The notes: generated by a model from the sequence alone, not told the origin. Counted from the stretch's first letter, positions 26,349-35,912 are shown. The stretch is 64,000 nt of DNA from Desulfogranum marinum (GCF_016918565.1 NZ_JAFFQD010000001.1:186001-250000), one strand, 5' to 3'. Numbers and translations: made by a program.

Positions 26349-27233
26349 TTACCAGTCGCTGAAGTTTACACCAAACGCGCCTTCGATCTCTGCAAGTTTG
26401 CGCAGCCTTGCTCGTTGGATGCTTGCCACTAATTTTTCCACTTCAGCCCTTGACGCACGGGATTCCAGGTTGAACTTAACCCCAAACACATATTGCAGGC
26501 CCTGATTATCGCGCAGTCTTGTTACATGTCTTACAACTGCTTCCAGAGTCATGAGCAGCATATCATCCGAGGTTATTTGTAAAGATAGCTTGTCGTCAGT
26601 TTGTAATGTGGTGTGCTTGCCTTTTGGGTCATACAGGCTCATGCCGTTTATGCTCATATCCATAGGCCGGGTAGTAAACTTGAGCTTATCTCGCTTCCTG
26701 TAGGCGATGACGGTTAAGTCCATATCACCGGGGACCTTGACTCTATATTCTCTCGCGCCCTTAACTTGCCGAGCTACTACGGGGAAAGTGGTTTGCAGTA
26801 CGGGCATTGTATCAATTTTTATCTTTCCATCAAAGTTACAGCAAAATTCCACAGCAGCCTGGGAGGTGAGCACACGTATCAGGATACGTGAGCTTGCATT
26901 GATAAGATAATTTCCTTCAGCAGGCTCTAAAGGTGTAAGTATGATGTGATCTGTATTCTCAAGGTATTCCCCTTTGGTGTACAGCACATCCTCATCAGGG
27001 GTATCTTCCTCGGGGGGATGGTCCAGAATACGGCAAAAAAAGACGCGTTTGTCGTTGTCTAATTCAACTTCCAGTAAGCTCTCGTCGTGGAGTGCTCCCT
27101 GCAGATAGTTTGCCATATGCGTCGAATTGACGACGATATCACCATTGGTAATACCTTCAACTACTGCTTCGCTGCTATATTCTGTCTGAGGAAAGAAGGC
27201 TTGAAGCGTATTGATGAGCTCGCTGCTGGACAA
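26349..27233 (-). CDS. PilZ-domain protein, likely c-di-GMP receptor
   Basis: A 294-residue soluble protein. The C-terminal third is PilZ-like, with REYRVKV at its start and the c-di-GMP motif DxSxxG as DMSINGMSLY, followed by beta-barrel strands (DKLSLQI, FGVKF). The N-terminal half resembles the YcgR-type accessory barrel. The first Arg motif is RxxRV-like rather than the full RxxxR, so nucleotide binding is likely but not certain. A role in motility or envelope control would follow from family. No motility genes are adjacent. Confidence 0.75.
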   Translation of the reverse strand: MSSSELINTLQAFFPQTEYSSEAVVEGITNGDIVVNSTHMANYLQGALHDESLLEVELDNDKRVFFCRILDHPPEEDTPDEDVLYTKGEYLENTDHIILTPLEPAEGNYLINASSRILIRVLTSQAAVEFCCNFDGKIKIDTMPVLQTTFPVVARQVKGAREYRVKVPGDMDLTVIAYRKRDKLKFTTRPMDMSINGMSLYDPKGKHTTLQTDDKLSLQITSDDMLLMTLEAVVRHVTRLRDNQGLQYVFGVKFNLESRASRAEVEKLVASIQRARLRKLAEIEGAFGVNFSDW

Positions 27234-27692
27234 AGATGACTCCCATAGCCTCAGGTTTCGGCGGTTAGGAAAACGGTTCTATTGAAATGGATTAAGAGCA
27301 CTCCCTCTTTAACACAAAGCTACCGACCTGTAAAATAAGTCTTTCACTAAACAACAGCGCAACTCGATCCACACCCATTAGACGGTAAATTCACCTGACA
27401 TTTCTCGAAGTTGTTTGTTGATATCAAAAACACCAGGTGTCAGCTATTAAAGTAAGAATACATGATATTACATTCGTGGCTCATTTGCATAAATCACCTG
27501 ATCAGGGGTAGGCTCACAACTGTTGTCAGTTTTTCCGGCTCAGTGGAAATATGTTTACTTTAGCCAAGAGGAAATAGCCGCACCCATCAACAAATGCATC
27601 AATGCATGAGATTGTGCCGATCACAGTGCGGCCAGGTCGATAAAAAAGGGATGTAAAGCGTCGGGCATAACCGGCCGGTAGTCAAAAATCAC
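27234..27692. other. Intergenic gap without recognisable features
   Basis: Between the PilZ gene (start) and the aminotransferase gene (stop) on the same strand. No repeat, terminator hairpin with T-run or coding remnant stood out; short frames carry several stops. Confidence 0.4.
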
Positions 27693-28967
27693 TCAAACTA
27701 AGCTGTCTAAAAAAGACTTAATGCATCCACAGCCCTGCTCGATTTTAGAGAAATGGGTTGTGAAATATTTGTCATCAACATTTTCTGCTCCGGGCCACGT
27801 GCGTAGCACCTGTTGACCGTCAAAATCGACTCCAGCCACGCGACAACTGAAACTGGTTACAGGCATATAGAAATCAGAACCAGGTAAAACCGCTAAGTTA
27901 TGTTCCTCAAGCAAGACATCCGCCATTTTGCGGGATGTGAGAATGCCGGCATCGTGCAGCTGCCTGGAGTAATTTTCAAAATCAGGAAAGAGATAAAAAG
28001 AGCCGGCCGGTTTGGGGCAATTCAAGCCCATGTCGATAAACTGCGTATGGAGATACGAAAGAATATACCGATAAATATCACAGGTTTTTTTCACAAACGG
28101 TCGAACCTGTTCAAAATCACCATAAGCCTTTAAGGCTGCATATTGAATAGGAGCACTTACAGCACTGAATGTTTCACTGACCACGGATTTCAATGCCGAC
28201 ATCATCAACTCCAGGGAATCAGGTATCAGCATCACACCCAGGCGGTATCCACCGGCACCAAAGGCCTTTGAAAGCCCTCCGGAAACAATGGTCCCCTCTG
28301 GATAGTACTTTGCCAGACTCCCCATAGGCCACTGGTCAAAATCAATCATGGCATATATTTCGTCGGAGATGACTATAACGTTATAGGCCCGACAGATTTC
28401 GGCAATCTCTCGAATTTCTTTTTCATGATAGAGAGAACCTGTTGGATTGTTAGGGTTATTGAAGATCAATAACTTCTGTGATTGTCCGGCACTATAGCAT
28501 GCTTTGTCCAGGAGTTCCGGGGTAATTCGATAATTATTTTCCCGACTCGTTTGTATGGGAATAATTTCCTTTCCTCGCAGAGCCGCTTGTGGCCCATAAC
28601 TAACCCAGCTTGGAACAGGTACAAGCAGGGGGCCCTCCATCAAGTAAAAAATCTGAAAGATCAGTTCCTTGCTTCCTGGGCCGATGCACACTTCATGCGT
28701 CTTGAAATCATATCCAAACTGCTCCCTGTAAAAAGTGGCAACCGCTTCACACAGTTCGGGCAACCCCTGAGTGGGGAGATAATCTTTTTTATCTGCATTA
28801 TTTCGAAGTGCCTCCTGGATAATCTCAGGAACAGGAAACGGCGATTGGCCAAAACCAAAGTGAACAATATTCTCGCCCTGTTGGCGGAGTTTCAAAGCCT
28901 TGAGGTTTATGGCCAGGGTGGCCGATTCTTTCAGGCTTAATACTAGTGGATTTAAAGCGGGTCTCAT
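27693..28967 (-). CDS. PLP-dependent aminotransferase, class I/II
   Basis: A 424-residue fold-type I aminotransferase. Visible landmarks are the substrate-binding start LRQQGENIVHFGFGQSPFPVP, NNPNNPTGSLY, the PLP-phenol partner SDEIYAMID and the Schiff-base lysine in SGGLSKAFGAGGYRLG. The conserved C-terminal Arg that binds the substrate carboxylate is in SFSCRVAGVDF. It resembles aspartate/aromatic aminotransferases of family Igamma. The amino-acid specificity cannot be told. Monocistronic. Confidence 0.9.
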   Translation of the reverse strand: MRPALNPLVLSLKESATLAINLKALKLRQQGENIVHFGFGQSPFPVPEIIQEALRNNADKKDYLPTQGLPELCEAVATFYREQFGYDFKTHEVCIGPGSKELIFQIFYLMEGPLLVPVPSWVSYGPQAALRGKEIIPIQTSRENNYRITPELLDKACYSAGQSQKLLIFNNPNNPTGSLYHEKEIREIAEICRAYNVIVISDEIYAMIDFDQWPMGSLAKYYPEGTIVSGGLSKAFGAGGYRLGVMLIPDSLELMMSALKSVVSETFSAVSAPIQYAALKAYGDFEQVRPFVKKTCDIYRYILSYLHTQFIDMGLNCPKPAGSFYLFPDFENYSRQLHDAGILTSRKMADVLLEEHNLAVLPGSDFYMPVTSFSCRVAGVDFDGQQVLRTWPGAENVDDKYFTTHFSKIEQGCGCIKSFLDSLV

Positions 28968-29674
28968 TCCTGGCTAGCTCCTGTTATATTATAAAAAAAA
29001 TGTATTAAATTCGTTAGTAACGCATACAGTGTGTTGCAAAGAATTGCAAGGACACAGAAGGACGGATTTCACTCATCTATTCTTGTATACCCCACTGTTA
29101 TTGTCTTAAAATTTATACTTTGAACTTGATTTGCCTAAGGGCCAAAATGGAGCGTGGCAAAACTAAAAATTGAAACAGAACTCGCAACATAATTCATGTA
29201 CACGTATTGATCGGCAAGGATGGCACGATCAGCAGACAGAAAACCGAGGAAAGACAGGGTATTAATTATCGAAAAAGGTATGAAATCGATATCCTGGACG
29301 TGGCACTAATAACTTCAAAGCTCGAGTGCTGAAATTACCTAAACAGTTATTATGTTACTCTCCCGGTTGCCTCCACTCTCAGGCTTGCCGATGGATATCT
29401 TTCTTGCTGATGGAGCAGAACAAAAAAGGGAACCCCCAACGCCTCCAAAGAACTGTTCGGCATTAGTTGTCAAATCCTTTGATAAAGGTTGGCCATGAAA
29501 TATGGAGACTTTCATCGATGTGCAGGCATGAAAAACGCCTGCTGCGAGAAACTGTTGCGAAAATTAATAAATATTGCCGGTTTTGCAGAAAAGGAACCAG
29601 CGTGCTTGGTCCATCAGCAGTTATTAGTCTCAGGGTAAAGCATTTGCGAAAAGTGGTGGAAAAAGGTAGCGTTA
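28968..29674. other. Long intergenic gap with no clear gene
   Basis: A 707-bp gap between divergent genes. Short frames occur (for example a 29-codon ATG frame at about 29220) but none has a family signature. I see no repeat or hairpin of note. It presumably holds the two divergent promoters. Confidence 0.4.
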
Positions 29675-32557
29675 GTGCATTGTATAGACGACTCTTTGTT
29701 GCAATTGGCTTTTTTTATGTGTTCCGAAGAAAATGGTTACTTATCACCTCGCCTCAGTTCTCTGAGATTAACACGGGATTTGTATGATAATGAAAAAAAA
29801 ATAACCTATGAAGAACTGGAAAGACGGGTTCAGGAATTGGAAAAGATTGAATCCAAGTATAACTCTTCCAAGGAAGCATTGCAAAAAAGTGAAAACCTGT
29901 TCAAGCTGCTTTATGAAAAAGCCCCTCTCAGTTATCAATCACTGGATGAAAATGGCCATTTCATAGTTGTCAACAAAACCTGGCTTGAAGTCCTAGGGTA
30001 TGCCAAAGAAGAGGTCATTGGTAAATCCTTTGCAGATTTTCTGCATCCTGACTGGCAGGAGCATTTCAAAGAAAATTTTCCCCGGTTCAAGTCCATTGGT
30101 GAAATTCTGGGTGTTGAGTTTGAAATGGTCAAAAAAAACGGCGACCACATTCTGACTTCTTTTTCCGGGAAAATTAGTAGGGATGAAAAAGGCAATTTTC
30201 AGCAGACCCACTGTATATTCCACGATATCACCGACCAAAAAAAGACTGAGGAAGAGTTGTATCAGGAGCACATGATGCTGGCCCGAACAGAGGCTGTAGC
30301 GCATGTGGGCAGTTGGGAGTGGGAAATAGAAAATGACAAGGTCACCTGGTCGGAAGAATTGTTCCGTATCTTCGGGCTCGAACCTATGAAAGAAGCCCCT
30401 TCATTCAATGAGCACCAGGCTTTCTATGTCCCCGAGGACCGAGTGCGCCTGATTGAGGCGGTTGAAGAATGCTTGCGCAACAATGTCCCTTATGATTTAG
30501 AAGTGCGTATCACGCGCACAGACGGACAATTACGTCACTGCGTCGTGCGGGGAATTCCAGAGCAAGGTTCCGATGGCGCTGTCAACCGCCTGTATGGCAG
30601 TCTGCATGACATCACCGATCGCAAGCGTATGGAAGAAGCAATGCGAGAAAGTGAAAATCTGATCAGCAGTCTTTTCAGAAGCGCACCCGTTGGTATTGGA
30701 TCTGTTTTAAATCGAGTGCTGATCAAAGTCAACAATCGTCTATGCGAAATGACAGGATACGATGAAACAGAGCTGATAGGCCGGAGTGCCCGGATGCTTT
30801 ATCCCAGTGATGAAGATTTTGAATTTGTGGGCAGGGAAAAATATGCTCAGATAGCTCACCACGGCACGGGCATGGTAGAAATCCGATGGCAGAGAAAAGA
30901 CGGCACCATCATTGATGTCCTTCTTAGCTCTTCACCAGTGGACCTGCAGGACAAGTCAAAAGGAGTGACCTTTACCGCTCTGGACATCACCGAGCGTAAG
31001 CATGCTGAAATAGCACTGCAGGAAAGCGAAGAAAGGTTCAGAACCATAATGGAGAATATTGATACCATAGCTGTTCAGGGCTATGGACCTGATGGAACTA
31101 CTCAGTACTGGAACGGAGCATCCGAAAGGCTTTATGGATATAGTCAACAGGAGACTATTGGGCGTAATCTTCTTGATTTGATTATCCCACCTGAAATGAA
31201 AGCTGCCGTTGCCAAAGAGATGAGTGAAATGGCTGAGTCTGGTCAGCCCATTCCTTCGGGAGAACTGTTATTGATGCACAAAGATGGTTCACGTGTGCCG
31301 GTTATATCCCACCATACCATTGTTAAAGTGCCGGGACGTGCGCAAGAGCTCTTTTGCCTTGATGTTGATATGAGTGCACTTAAAGAGGCAGAAGCGGAAC
31401 AGGAAAAGCTCAAAAACCAGCTCACTCAAGCCCAGAAGATGGAATCCATAGGCCGCCTCGCCGGTGGGGTAGCCCACGACTTCAACAACATGCTGAGCGT
31501 GATTCTTGGCCATACCGAGATGATCCTTGAGGAATTGGATTCTGCAGCACCACTCTTTGCCGACCTGCAAGCGGTGCAACAGGCGGCCAAACATTCGGCC
31601 ACTCTGACCCGACAATTGTTGACCTTTGCCCGCAAGCAGCCTATAGCCCCAAAGGTTATCGATCTGAACGAAACCGTGGAAGGAATGTTAAAGATGCTGC
31701 GCCGGCTCGTTGGTGAAGATATCTACCTGACCTGGCTGCCCGGCAAGAACCTCGCACCGGTAAAGGTTGACCCCTCCCAGATTGACCAGATCCTTGTCAA
31801 TTTGTGCGTTAACTCCCGGGACGCAATTGTCGACGTGGGCAAAATCACTATCGAGACGGGCGTTATTTCGTTTGATGAAGCTTATTGCGCCGAGCATGCT
31901 GGGTTTGTACCCGGCGGGTACATCCTCCTGGCGGTCAGTGACGATGGCTGCGGCATGGACCGGGAGACACTCGATCATATCTTTGAACCTTTTTACACCA
32001 CCAAGGAGCAGGGCAAGGGCACTGGTCTGGGGCTGGCTTCGGTATACGGGGCGGTCAAGCAGAACAACGGCTTTATCAACGTTTACAGCGAGCCGGGCCA
32101 TGGGACAACCTTTAGAATCTATCTGCCAAGATTCACGGCAAAATTGGCCGGTATGATAGAAAAAGGGCTGAACCGTCCGGCCGAGGGCGGCCACGAGACC
32201 GTTCTCCTGGTGGAGGACGAACCGACGATCCTGCAGATGACTACAATAATGCTTGAAAAACTGGGGTACAGCGTGCTGGCGGCCAGCACCCCCGGCGAGG
32301 CCGTCCGTGTGGCTCAAGAACACCCAGGTCGCATCGATCTGCTTTTAACCGATGTGGTTATGCCCGAAATGAACGGACGCGACCTGGCCAAAAACCTGCT
32401 GGTTATTTATCCGGACATCCGACGGCTGTTTATGTCAGGCTACACGGCTAACGTCATCGCCCACAAGGGCGTGCTGGACGAAGGCGTGCACTTCATCCAG
32501 AAGCCTTTTTCAATGAAAGAGCTGGGAGGGAAGGTGCGTGAGGCGCTGGAGAGTTGA
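29675..32557 (+). CDS. Four-PAS hybrid histidine kinase with C-terminal receiver
   Basis: A cytoplasmic hybrid kinase of up to 960 residues. After a coiled-coil start (ITYEELERRVQELE) come four PAS domains with the usual ITDQKKTEEE, ITDRKRMEEA and ITERKHAEIA junctions. Then come the dimerisation/phospho-His helix GRLAGGVAHDFNNMLSVILG, the ATPase domain (NLCVNSRDA, DDGCGMDRE, GKGTGLGLAS) and a receiver with phospho-Asp in LLLTDVVMPEMNG. No transmembrane helix is present, so it senses an internal signal. The start is unsure: GTG 29675 has a weak AAGG site, ATG 29717 has none. An ATG at 29790 directly before an A9 run would be in frame with one extra A. Confidence 0.88.
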   Translation: MHCIDDSLLQLAFFMCSEENGYLSPRLSSLRLTRDLYDNEKKITYEELERRVQELEKIESKYNSSKEALQKSENLFKLLYEKAPLSYQSLDENGHFIVVNKTWLEVLGYAKEEVIGKSFADFLHPDWQEHFKENFPRFKSIGEILGVEFEMVKKNGDHILTSFSGKISRDEKGNFQQTHCIFHDITDQKKTEEELYQEHMMLARTEAVAHVGSWEWEIENDKVTWSEELFRIFGLEPMKEAPSFNEHQAFYVPEDRVRLIEAVEECLRNNVPYDLEVRITRTDGQLRHCVVRGIPEQGSDGAVNRLYGSLHDITDRKRMEEAMRESENLISSLFRSAPVGIGSVLNRVLIKVNNRLCEMTGYDETELIGRSARMLYPSDEDFEFVGREKYAQIAHHGTGMVEIRWQRKDGTIIDVLLSSSPVDLQDKSKGVTFTALDITERKHAEIALQESEERFRTIMENIDTIAVQGYGPDGTTQYWNGASERLYGYSQQETIGRNLLDLIIPPEMKAAVAKEMSEMAESGQPIPSGELLLMHKDGSRVPVISHHTIVKVPGRAQELFCLDVDMSALKEAEAEQEKLKNQLTQAQKMESIGRLAGGVAHDFNNMLSVILGHTEMILEELDSAAPLFADLQAVQQAAKHSATLTRQLLTFARKQPIAPKVIDLNETVEGMLKMLRRLVGEDIYLTWLPGKNLAPVKVDPSQIDQILVNLCVNSRDAIVDVGKITIETGVISFDEAYCAEHAGFVPGGYILLAVSDDGCGMDRETLDHIFEPFYTTKEQGKGTGLGLASVYGAVKQNNGFINVYSEPGHGTTFRIYLPRFTAKLAGMIEKGLNRPAEGGHETVLLVEDEPTILQMTTIMLEKLGYSVLAASTPGEAVRVAQEHPGRIDLLLTDVVMPEMNGRDLAKNLLVIYPDIRRLFMSGYTANVIAHKGVLDEGVHFIQKPFSMKELGGKVREALES

Positions 32558-32635
32558 CGTGATAATTCAGCAATAGATCATGCGGAGAGTTAATGGGAGA
32601 TATTGCATTTGGCACAATTGACTTGCGCTGACATT

Positions 32636-33676
32636 TTACACTTGAGAAGAGCCGAGCAAAGATGCGCCCTCTTTTGTTAAAGAGGATACTCTGTTGCCTT
32701 TCCTTATCAGGTCTCGCATTCGGGCAAGCCTTTTATCAATTCCGAGGAGCTCCAAGATAGTTTGTCTCTCCTTATTGTCGGTCTCCAGAACAGCCACAAT
32801 GCCACCGTTACCTATAACGAGTCGACGATCTGCAGAAAGCGCAAGCAGCGGATCATGGGTGGCCATCAACACTATTTTTTCCTCCTTGACCAGAAGCTCA
32901 AGGGCGCGACGCCTATCTACACCGGCGTTTTCAATTTCATCAATAAGAACTATGGGCGAGGCACTGAGGCAAGCAACATCAGCTATCATAAGCGCTCTCG
33001 ACTGCCCTCCGGATAATGCGGTTACAGGCGTTTCAAGGGTAAACGGTTCTCCAGCAAGTTCAACCGCCGTTCTAAATATCTGTTCGATACGCGAATCTAC
33101 GTCAGACACAAGTCGGCTCTCGGCATGCATGCGGACAAAAGCACCAACGCTGAGATCAATGACAAAATTCATGTTTTGTGACAACTGTGCGACCAATTGC
33201 TGGTCCCCGGACAAACGTTTTTTTTCATCCGGCACCTCTCCATCGAGTAGCACCTGTCGGCCGGAAGGAGTATCCTTTTGAGCAAGACACTCAATATCAG
33301 CCAATAATCTGCTTTTTCCGGATCCTGTCGGGCCTACAACAGCAACGACCTCACCGACCCTCAGGACCACCTCATGCTGTTCAGGATCACCATTTTTATC
33401 ATGACCTGCTTTTATGGTGACTTCAGTAATTGAACGTTGGCCTTGCGAGCTGAATGTCTCCATTTGTTCAATAAAATCAAAACATTGATTTGTTAATGAC
33501 TGATGATCGAGTGAAAACTCCGTAAGATGAGCGCTTGGAATTGCTTGCAAAAATTCTTTCAGACTCGTCTGGTCCCGTGGCAATGTAATTGCCATCGCGG
33601 TGAAAAAATCGAGGAGATACGGACGTTCTTTGACCAGTGTCGACACCTTTTGATCCAGCATGCGTGTTTTTGTCAT
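32636..33676 (-). CDS. ABC-type ATPase with N-terminal DUF1858/ScdA_N-like domain, no permease
   Basis: A 346-residue protein. Residues 1-60 (VSTLVKERPYLLDFFTAMAI, then TSLKEFLQAI) resemble the DUF1858/ScdA_N helical domain. An ABC nucleotide-binding domain follows: Walker A GPTGSGKS, Q-loop region AQLSQNM, signature LSGGQSRALMIADVACLSAS, Walker B IVLIDEIENAG and switch His in MATHDP. No membrane protein is encoded nearby. It could be a soluble ABC protein that remodels a protein or inserts a cofactor rather than a transporter part. The ATG overlaps the upstream GTPase stop (ATGA). The true function is unknown. Confidence 0.8.
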   Translation of the reverse strand: MTKTRMLDQKVSTLVKERPYLLDFFTAMAITLPRDQTSLKEFLQAIPSAHLTEFSLDHQSLTNQCFDFIEQMETFSSQGQRSITEVTIKAGHDKNGDPEQHEVVLRVGEVVAVVGPTGSGKSRLLADIECLAQKDTPSGRQVLLDGEVPDEKKRLSGDQQLVAQLSQNMNFVIDLSVGAFVRMHAESRLVSDVDSRIEQIFRTAVELAGEPFTLETPVTALSGGQSRALMIADVACLSASPIVLIDEIENAGVDRRRALELLVKEEKIVLMATHDPLLALSADRRLVIGNGGIVAVLETDNKERQTILELLGIDKRLARMRDLIRKGNRVSSLTKEGASLLGSSQV

Positions 33677-34383
33677 GAGAAATCCATTGTCTTGACGTTG
33701 CCAATCTGGCAATCCTGACCGATCCGTGTCTCTCCCAGACAGTAGGAGCAAAGGGCGGCCGGCATGGTAAATCGAAGCTTGTAGTTCTCGAGGCTTGAAG
33801 TTGTCGGCGCATTTTGAAAATGCTTCTGGAGCAGCAGATTGCCCTGCCCGGTGAGCCCGTTTACCGGCAGCACTGCTGCCCTTGCATTAACCTGACGAAC
33901 ACGGAATGCAAAAACCTCACGCTCGGCCTGGGAGACAATATCACCTTTGGTCAGTACAACCACGTCGGCGCTTTTAAGCATTGGTCCGATTTTCCTCGGA
34001 GTATGCACACCGCTTAACTGGTCAATAACACAGACGGCAAGCACCTCACGAATATGTGGAGAACAACGGTTGCACAAACCAGCACTTTCGATGACCAGCA
34101 GATCAAAACCGCTCTTCTTTCCCCATTGGAGAGCTTGATCTATATTTGCGATAAAGAAGTGATCCGGACATAACCCGCCGGCAAGCCCTTTTTTAACCGA
34201 AATTCCGGCTTCGTTATAACGGTGATGATCTTCGCTGGTGAGACAGTCGAACTTCACCACCCCAATCGTGAACCCTCTTGCGATCATTGGCTCGATAGTT
34301 CGCAGAATCACCGATGTTTTCCCGCTGGAGGGTGGTCCTGCTACAGTAATGAGCTTGATGGATTTCCGTACAGGTTTACTCAT
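33673..34383 (-). CDS. HypB/UreG/CobW-like P-loop GTPase
   Basis: A 236-residue SIMIBI-class GTPase. The P-loop is AGPPSSGKTS (residues 14-23), and the switch/Walker B region reads FDLLVIESAG. The guanine-specificity motif TKGD replaces NKxD as in UreG/HypB relatives. Cys pairs occur at CNRCSPH (about 102-105) and CSYC...C near the C-terminus, possible metal sites. HypB and UreG load nickel into enzymes; by analogy this could load a metal cofactor. It overlaps both neighbours by 4 nt, so the three genes are one tightly coupled operon. Confidence 0.85.
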   Translation of the reverse strand: MSKPVRKSIKLITVAGPPSSGKTSVILRTIEPMIARGFTIGVVKFDCLTSEDHHRYNEAGISVKKGLAGGLCPDHFFIANIDQALQWGKKSGFDLLVIESAGLCNRCSPHIREVLAVCVIDQLSGVHTPRKIGPMLKSADVVVLTKGDIVSQAEREVFAFRVRQVNARAAVLPVNGLTGQGNLLLQKHFQNAPTTSSLENYKLRFTMPAALCSYCLGETRIGQDCQIGNVKTMDFS

Positions 34384-35597
34384 ACTTCCGATTTTACCTG
34401 CGGCATAAATATCGTATCTATCTCGTTATTGAGTTCCAGCAGATCATCGCGGCGTAAATAATCCCAGCCAAGCCACATGAGCGGTTTATCCTGAACCTCT
34501 CCTGTAATATCACCATGGGGCACAGGAAACCTGGCACCCACCAGCACCTGGCCCAGTTCCTTACCGGTGAGGTAGTCAAGTATCGGACGCAGTTCTTCCA
34601 CTTTAGACGATTTTACCTGTAAGGTTACTGGACTGGCCAGCGCCCCGTCTTCCGGCCATATGATGCGAATCCTGTCTTTTCTCCTGGCCCTGTGGGCAAA
34701 AAACTCAGGCATCACGTAAATCGCACCCGGCGCACCGCTGTCGATACGTTTGATCATTTGTGCCGGGTGCAACCCTTGCAGGACGTTGTCACCCAGTTGT
34801 TCCAAGCCTTCTTTTCCATAACGTTGATATGTCGGCAACAGTACCGCATGACAGAAGAAGCCGTTGCCACCACGAAGAGTTACACTCTCTTTCCACATGG
34901 GATCTAAAAGATCTTTCCAGCAATGCGGCAGCGATCGATCACCCACTTCGTCGAGATTGGCTACCATCACCAGGGGATTGACGCCAAGAATTGAATATTC
35001 TCCATTCGGTTCGACGATGCCGGCATCGCTATAATAGGAGTTGGGCGAAAAATTGCCATACCCGCACATCTGCCCTCCGGAAACAAATTTATCATAGAAC
35101 CTGCGACCGTAAAATGTATTGAAATCAGCTGAAATTATTATGTCGGGCAACTCGTCTACAGACTCGATTCGCTCAACATAGGAGTAGTACGAGAGCTCCT
35201 GGTTAAGGTTTCCTTCAACAGCGTATTTCACCTCAATATTCTGTTCACGTTTTAAGCTTTCGAGAAAGGAGGTTATGGCTCTGCTGAATGGCATCTTCAA
35301 TCCGCACGGCATCAGCGCTAACAGGGTCAGGTCTCCCTGCCTCTTCACATCTTGCAACCCAGGCGCTTCCAACATATCATCTGCCTCGGCGGATTTTTCG
35401 AGTATTTTCATAAAACCAGTCTCGCCAATGAAGCGATTTCGCAAAGCAGTCCTCACTGTCAGAAACGGAGACAAAGCTCTCATTCCGTCTTCGGAGACAA
35501 GAATATCAAGTCCATGGGCAATAAATACCGCCTTTGTCGAAGGATAATATGTGATAACATCTGCAACTTTCAGATTGGCGGATAAAGCGGGTTTCAT
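34380..35597 (-). CDS. Cytoplasmic solute-binding-like protein with N-terminal DUF1858-like domain
   Basis: A 405-residue protein. Residues 8-65 resemble DUF1858 (VADVITYYPSTKAVFIAHGL...). The rest resembles an iron/ABC-type periplasmic binding protein: LTLLALMPCGLKMPFSRAITSFLESL, IIISADFNTFYGRRFYDKFV, YSILGVNPLVMVANL, and GAPGAIYVMPEFFAHRA. There is no signal peptide, so it should stay in the cytoplasm, which is odd for this fold. A strong AAGGAG site precedes the ATG. As first gene of the SBP-GTPase-ATPase operon, it may bind the ligand or metal that the other two handle. Confidence 0.8.
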   Translation of the reverse strand: MKPALSANLKVADVITYYPSTKAVFIAHGLDILVSEDGMRALSPFLTVRTALRNRFIGETGFMKILEKSAEADDMLEAPGLQDVKRQGDLTLLALMPCGLKMPFSRAITSFLESLKREQNIEVKYAVEGNLNQELSYYSYVERIESVDELPDIIISADFNTFYGRRFYDKFVSGGQMCGYGNFSPNSYYSDAGIVEPNGEYSILGVNPLVMVANLDEVGDRSLPHCWKDLLDPMWKESVTLRGGNGFFCHAVLLPTYQRYGKEGLEQLGDNVLQGLHPAQMIKRIDSGAPGAIYVMPEFFAHRARRKDRIRIIWPEDGALASPVTLQVKSSKVEELRPILDYLTGKELGQVLVGARFPVPHGDITGEVQDKPLMWLGWDYLRRDDLLELNNEIDTIFMPQVKSEV

Positions 35598-35627
35598 AAG
35601 AATGCTCCTTGGTAAGACGAGCTAAAT

Positions 35628-35661
35628 AAATAGTACCATTCAGTAAATAGTACCATTCAGC
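35628..35661. repeat. 17-bp direct repeat upstream of the SBP-GTPase-ATPase operon
   Basis: AAATAGTACCATTCAG plus one base occurs twice in tandem with a 17-bp period, 31-64 bp upstream of the operon start. Each unit on the minus strand contains TACTATTTA, which could serve as a -10. It may be a regulator-binding site or a promoter duplication. Confidence 0.6.
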
Positions 35662-35781
35662 AAATATCTAAAAACTGTCAATTCACCCCGAACTGTAACG
35701 GTTCAGCAGTGCTCCAAATGTTCACAAGCCGACCGATGTAGCAGATAAGCTCCGACTTGGATACATCGATATGCTGGGCCT

Positions 35782-35912
35782 CGGGAGACAGATTGAATTT
35801 CTCAGTACAAAGGTAGGGGACTGATTTTTTTTTCATGGTTTTTTATGAAAATTAGATAGCGTAGACTTCGATCTGTCTCCCGGGTTTGAAAGAGAAATAA
35901 AATCAGTCCCCT
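35782..35912. repeat. Two interleaved inverted repeats (REP/MITE-like)
   Basis: Arm A1 CGGGAGACAGAT (35782) pairs with A2 ATCTGTCTCCCG (35871). Arm B1 AGGGGACTGATTTT (35815-35828) pairs with B2 AAAATCAGTCCCCT (35899-35912). The order A1-B1-A2-B2 would give a pseudoknot in RNA. The GGGGACTGATTTT end is typical of repeats found around RAYT/IS200-like sequences in many genomes, by memory. No transposase is present. The flanks (35662-36014) hold nothing else. Confidence 0.7.

Noticed and set aside
31688-32323. Open frame of 211 codons opposite the hybrid kinase
   Set aside because: Antisense shadow of the kinase ATPase and receiver domains.
32608-32630. Sigma-54 promoter TTGGCACAATTGACTTGC
   Set aside because: Good half-sites but the gap between GG and GC is 12 instead of 10, and it lies between convergent gene ends.
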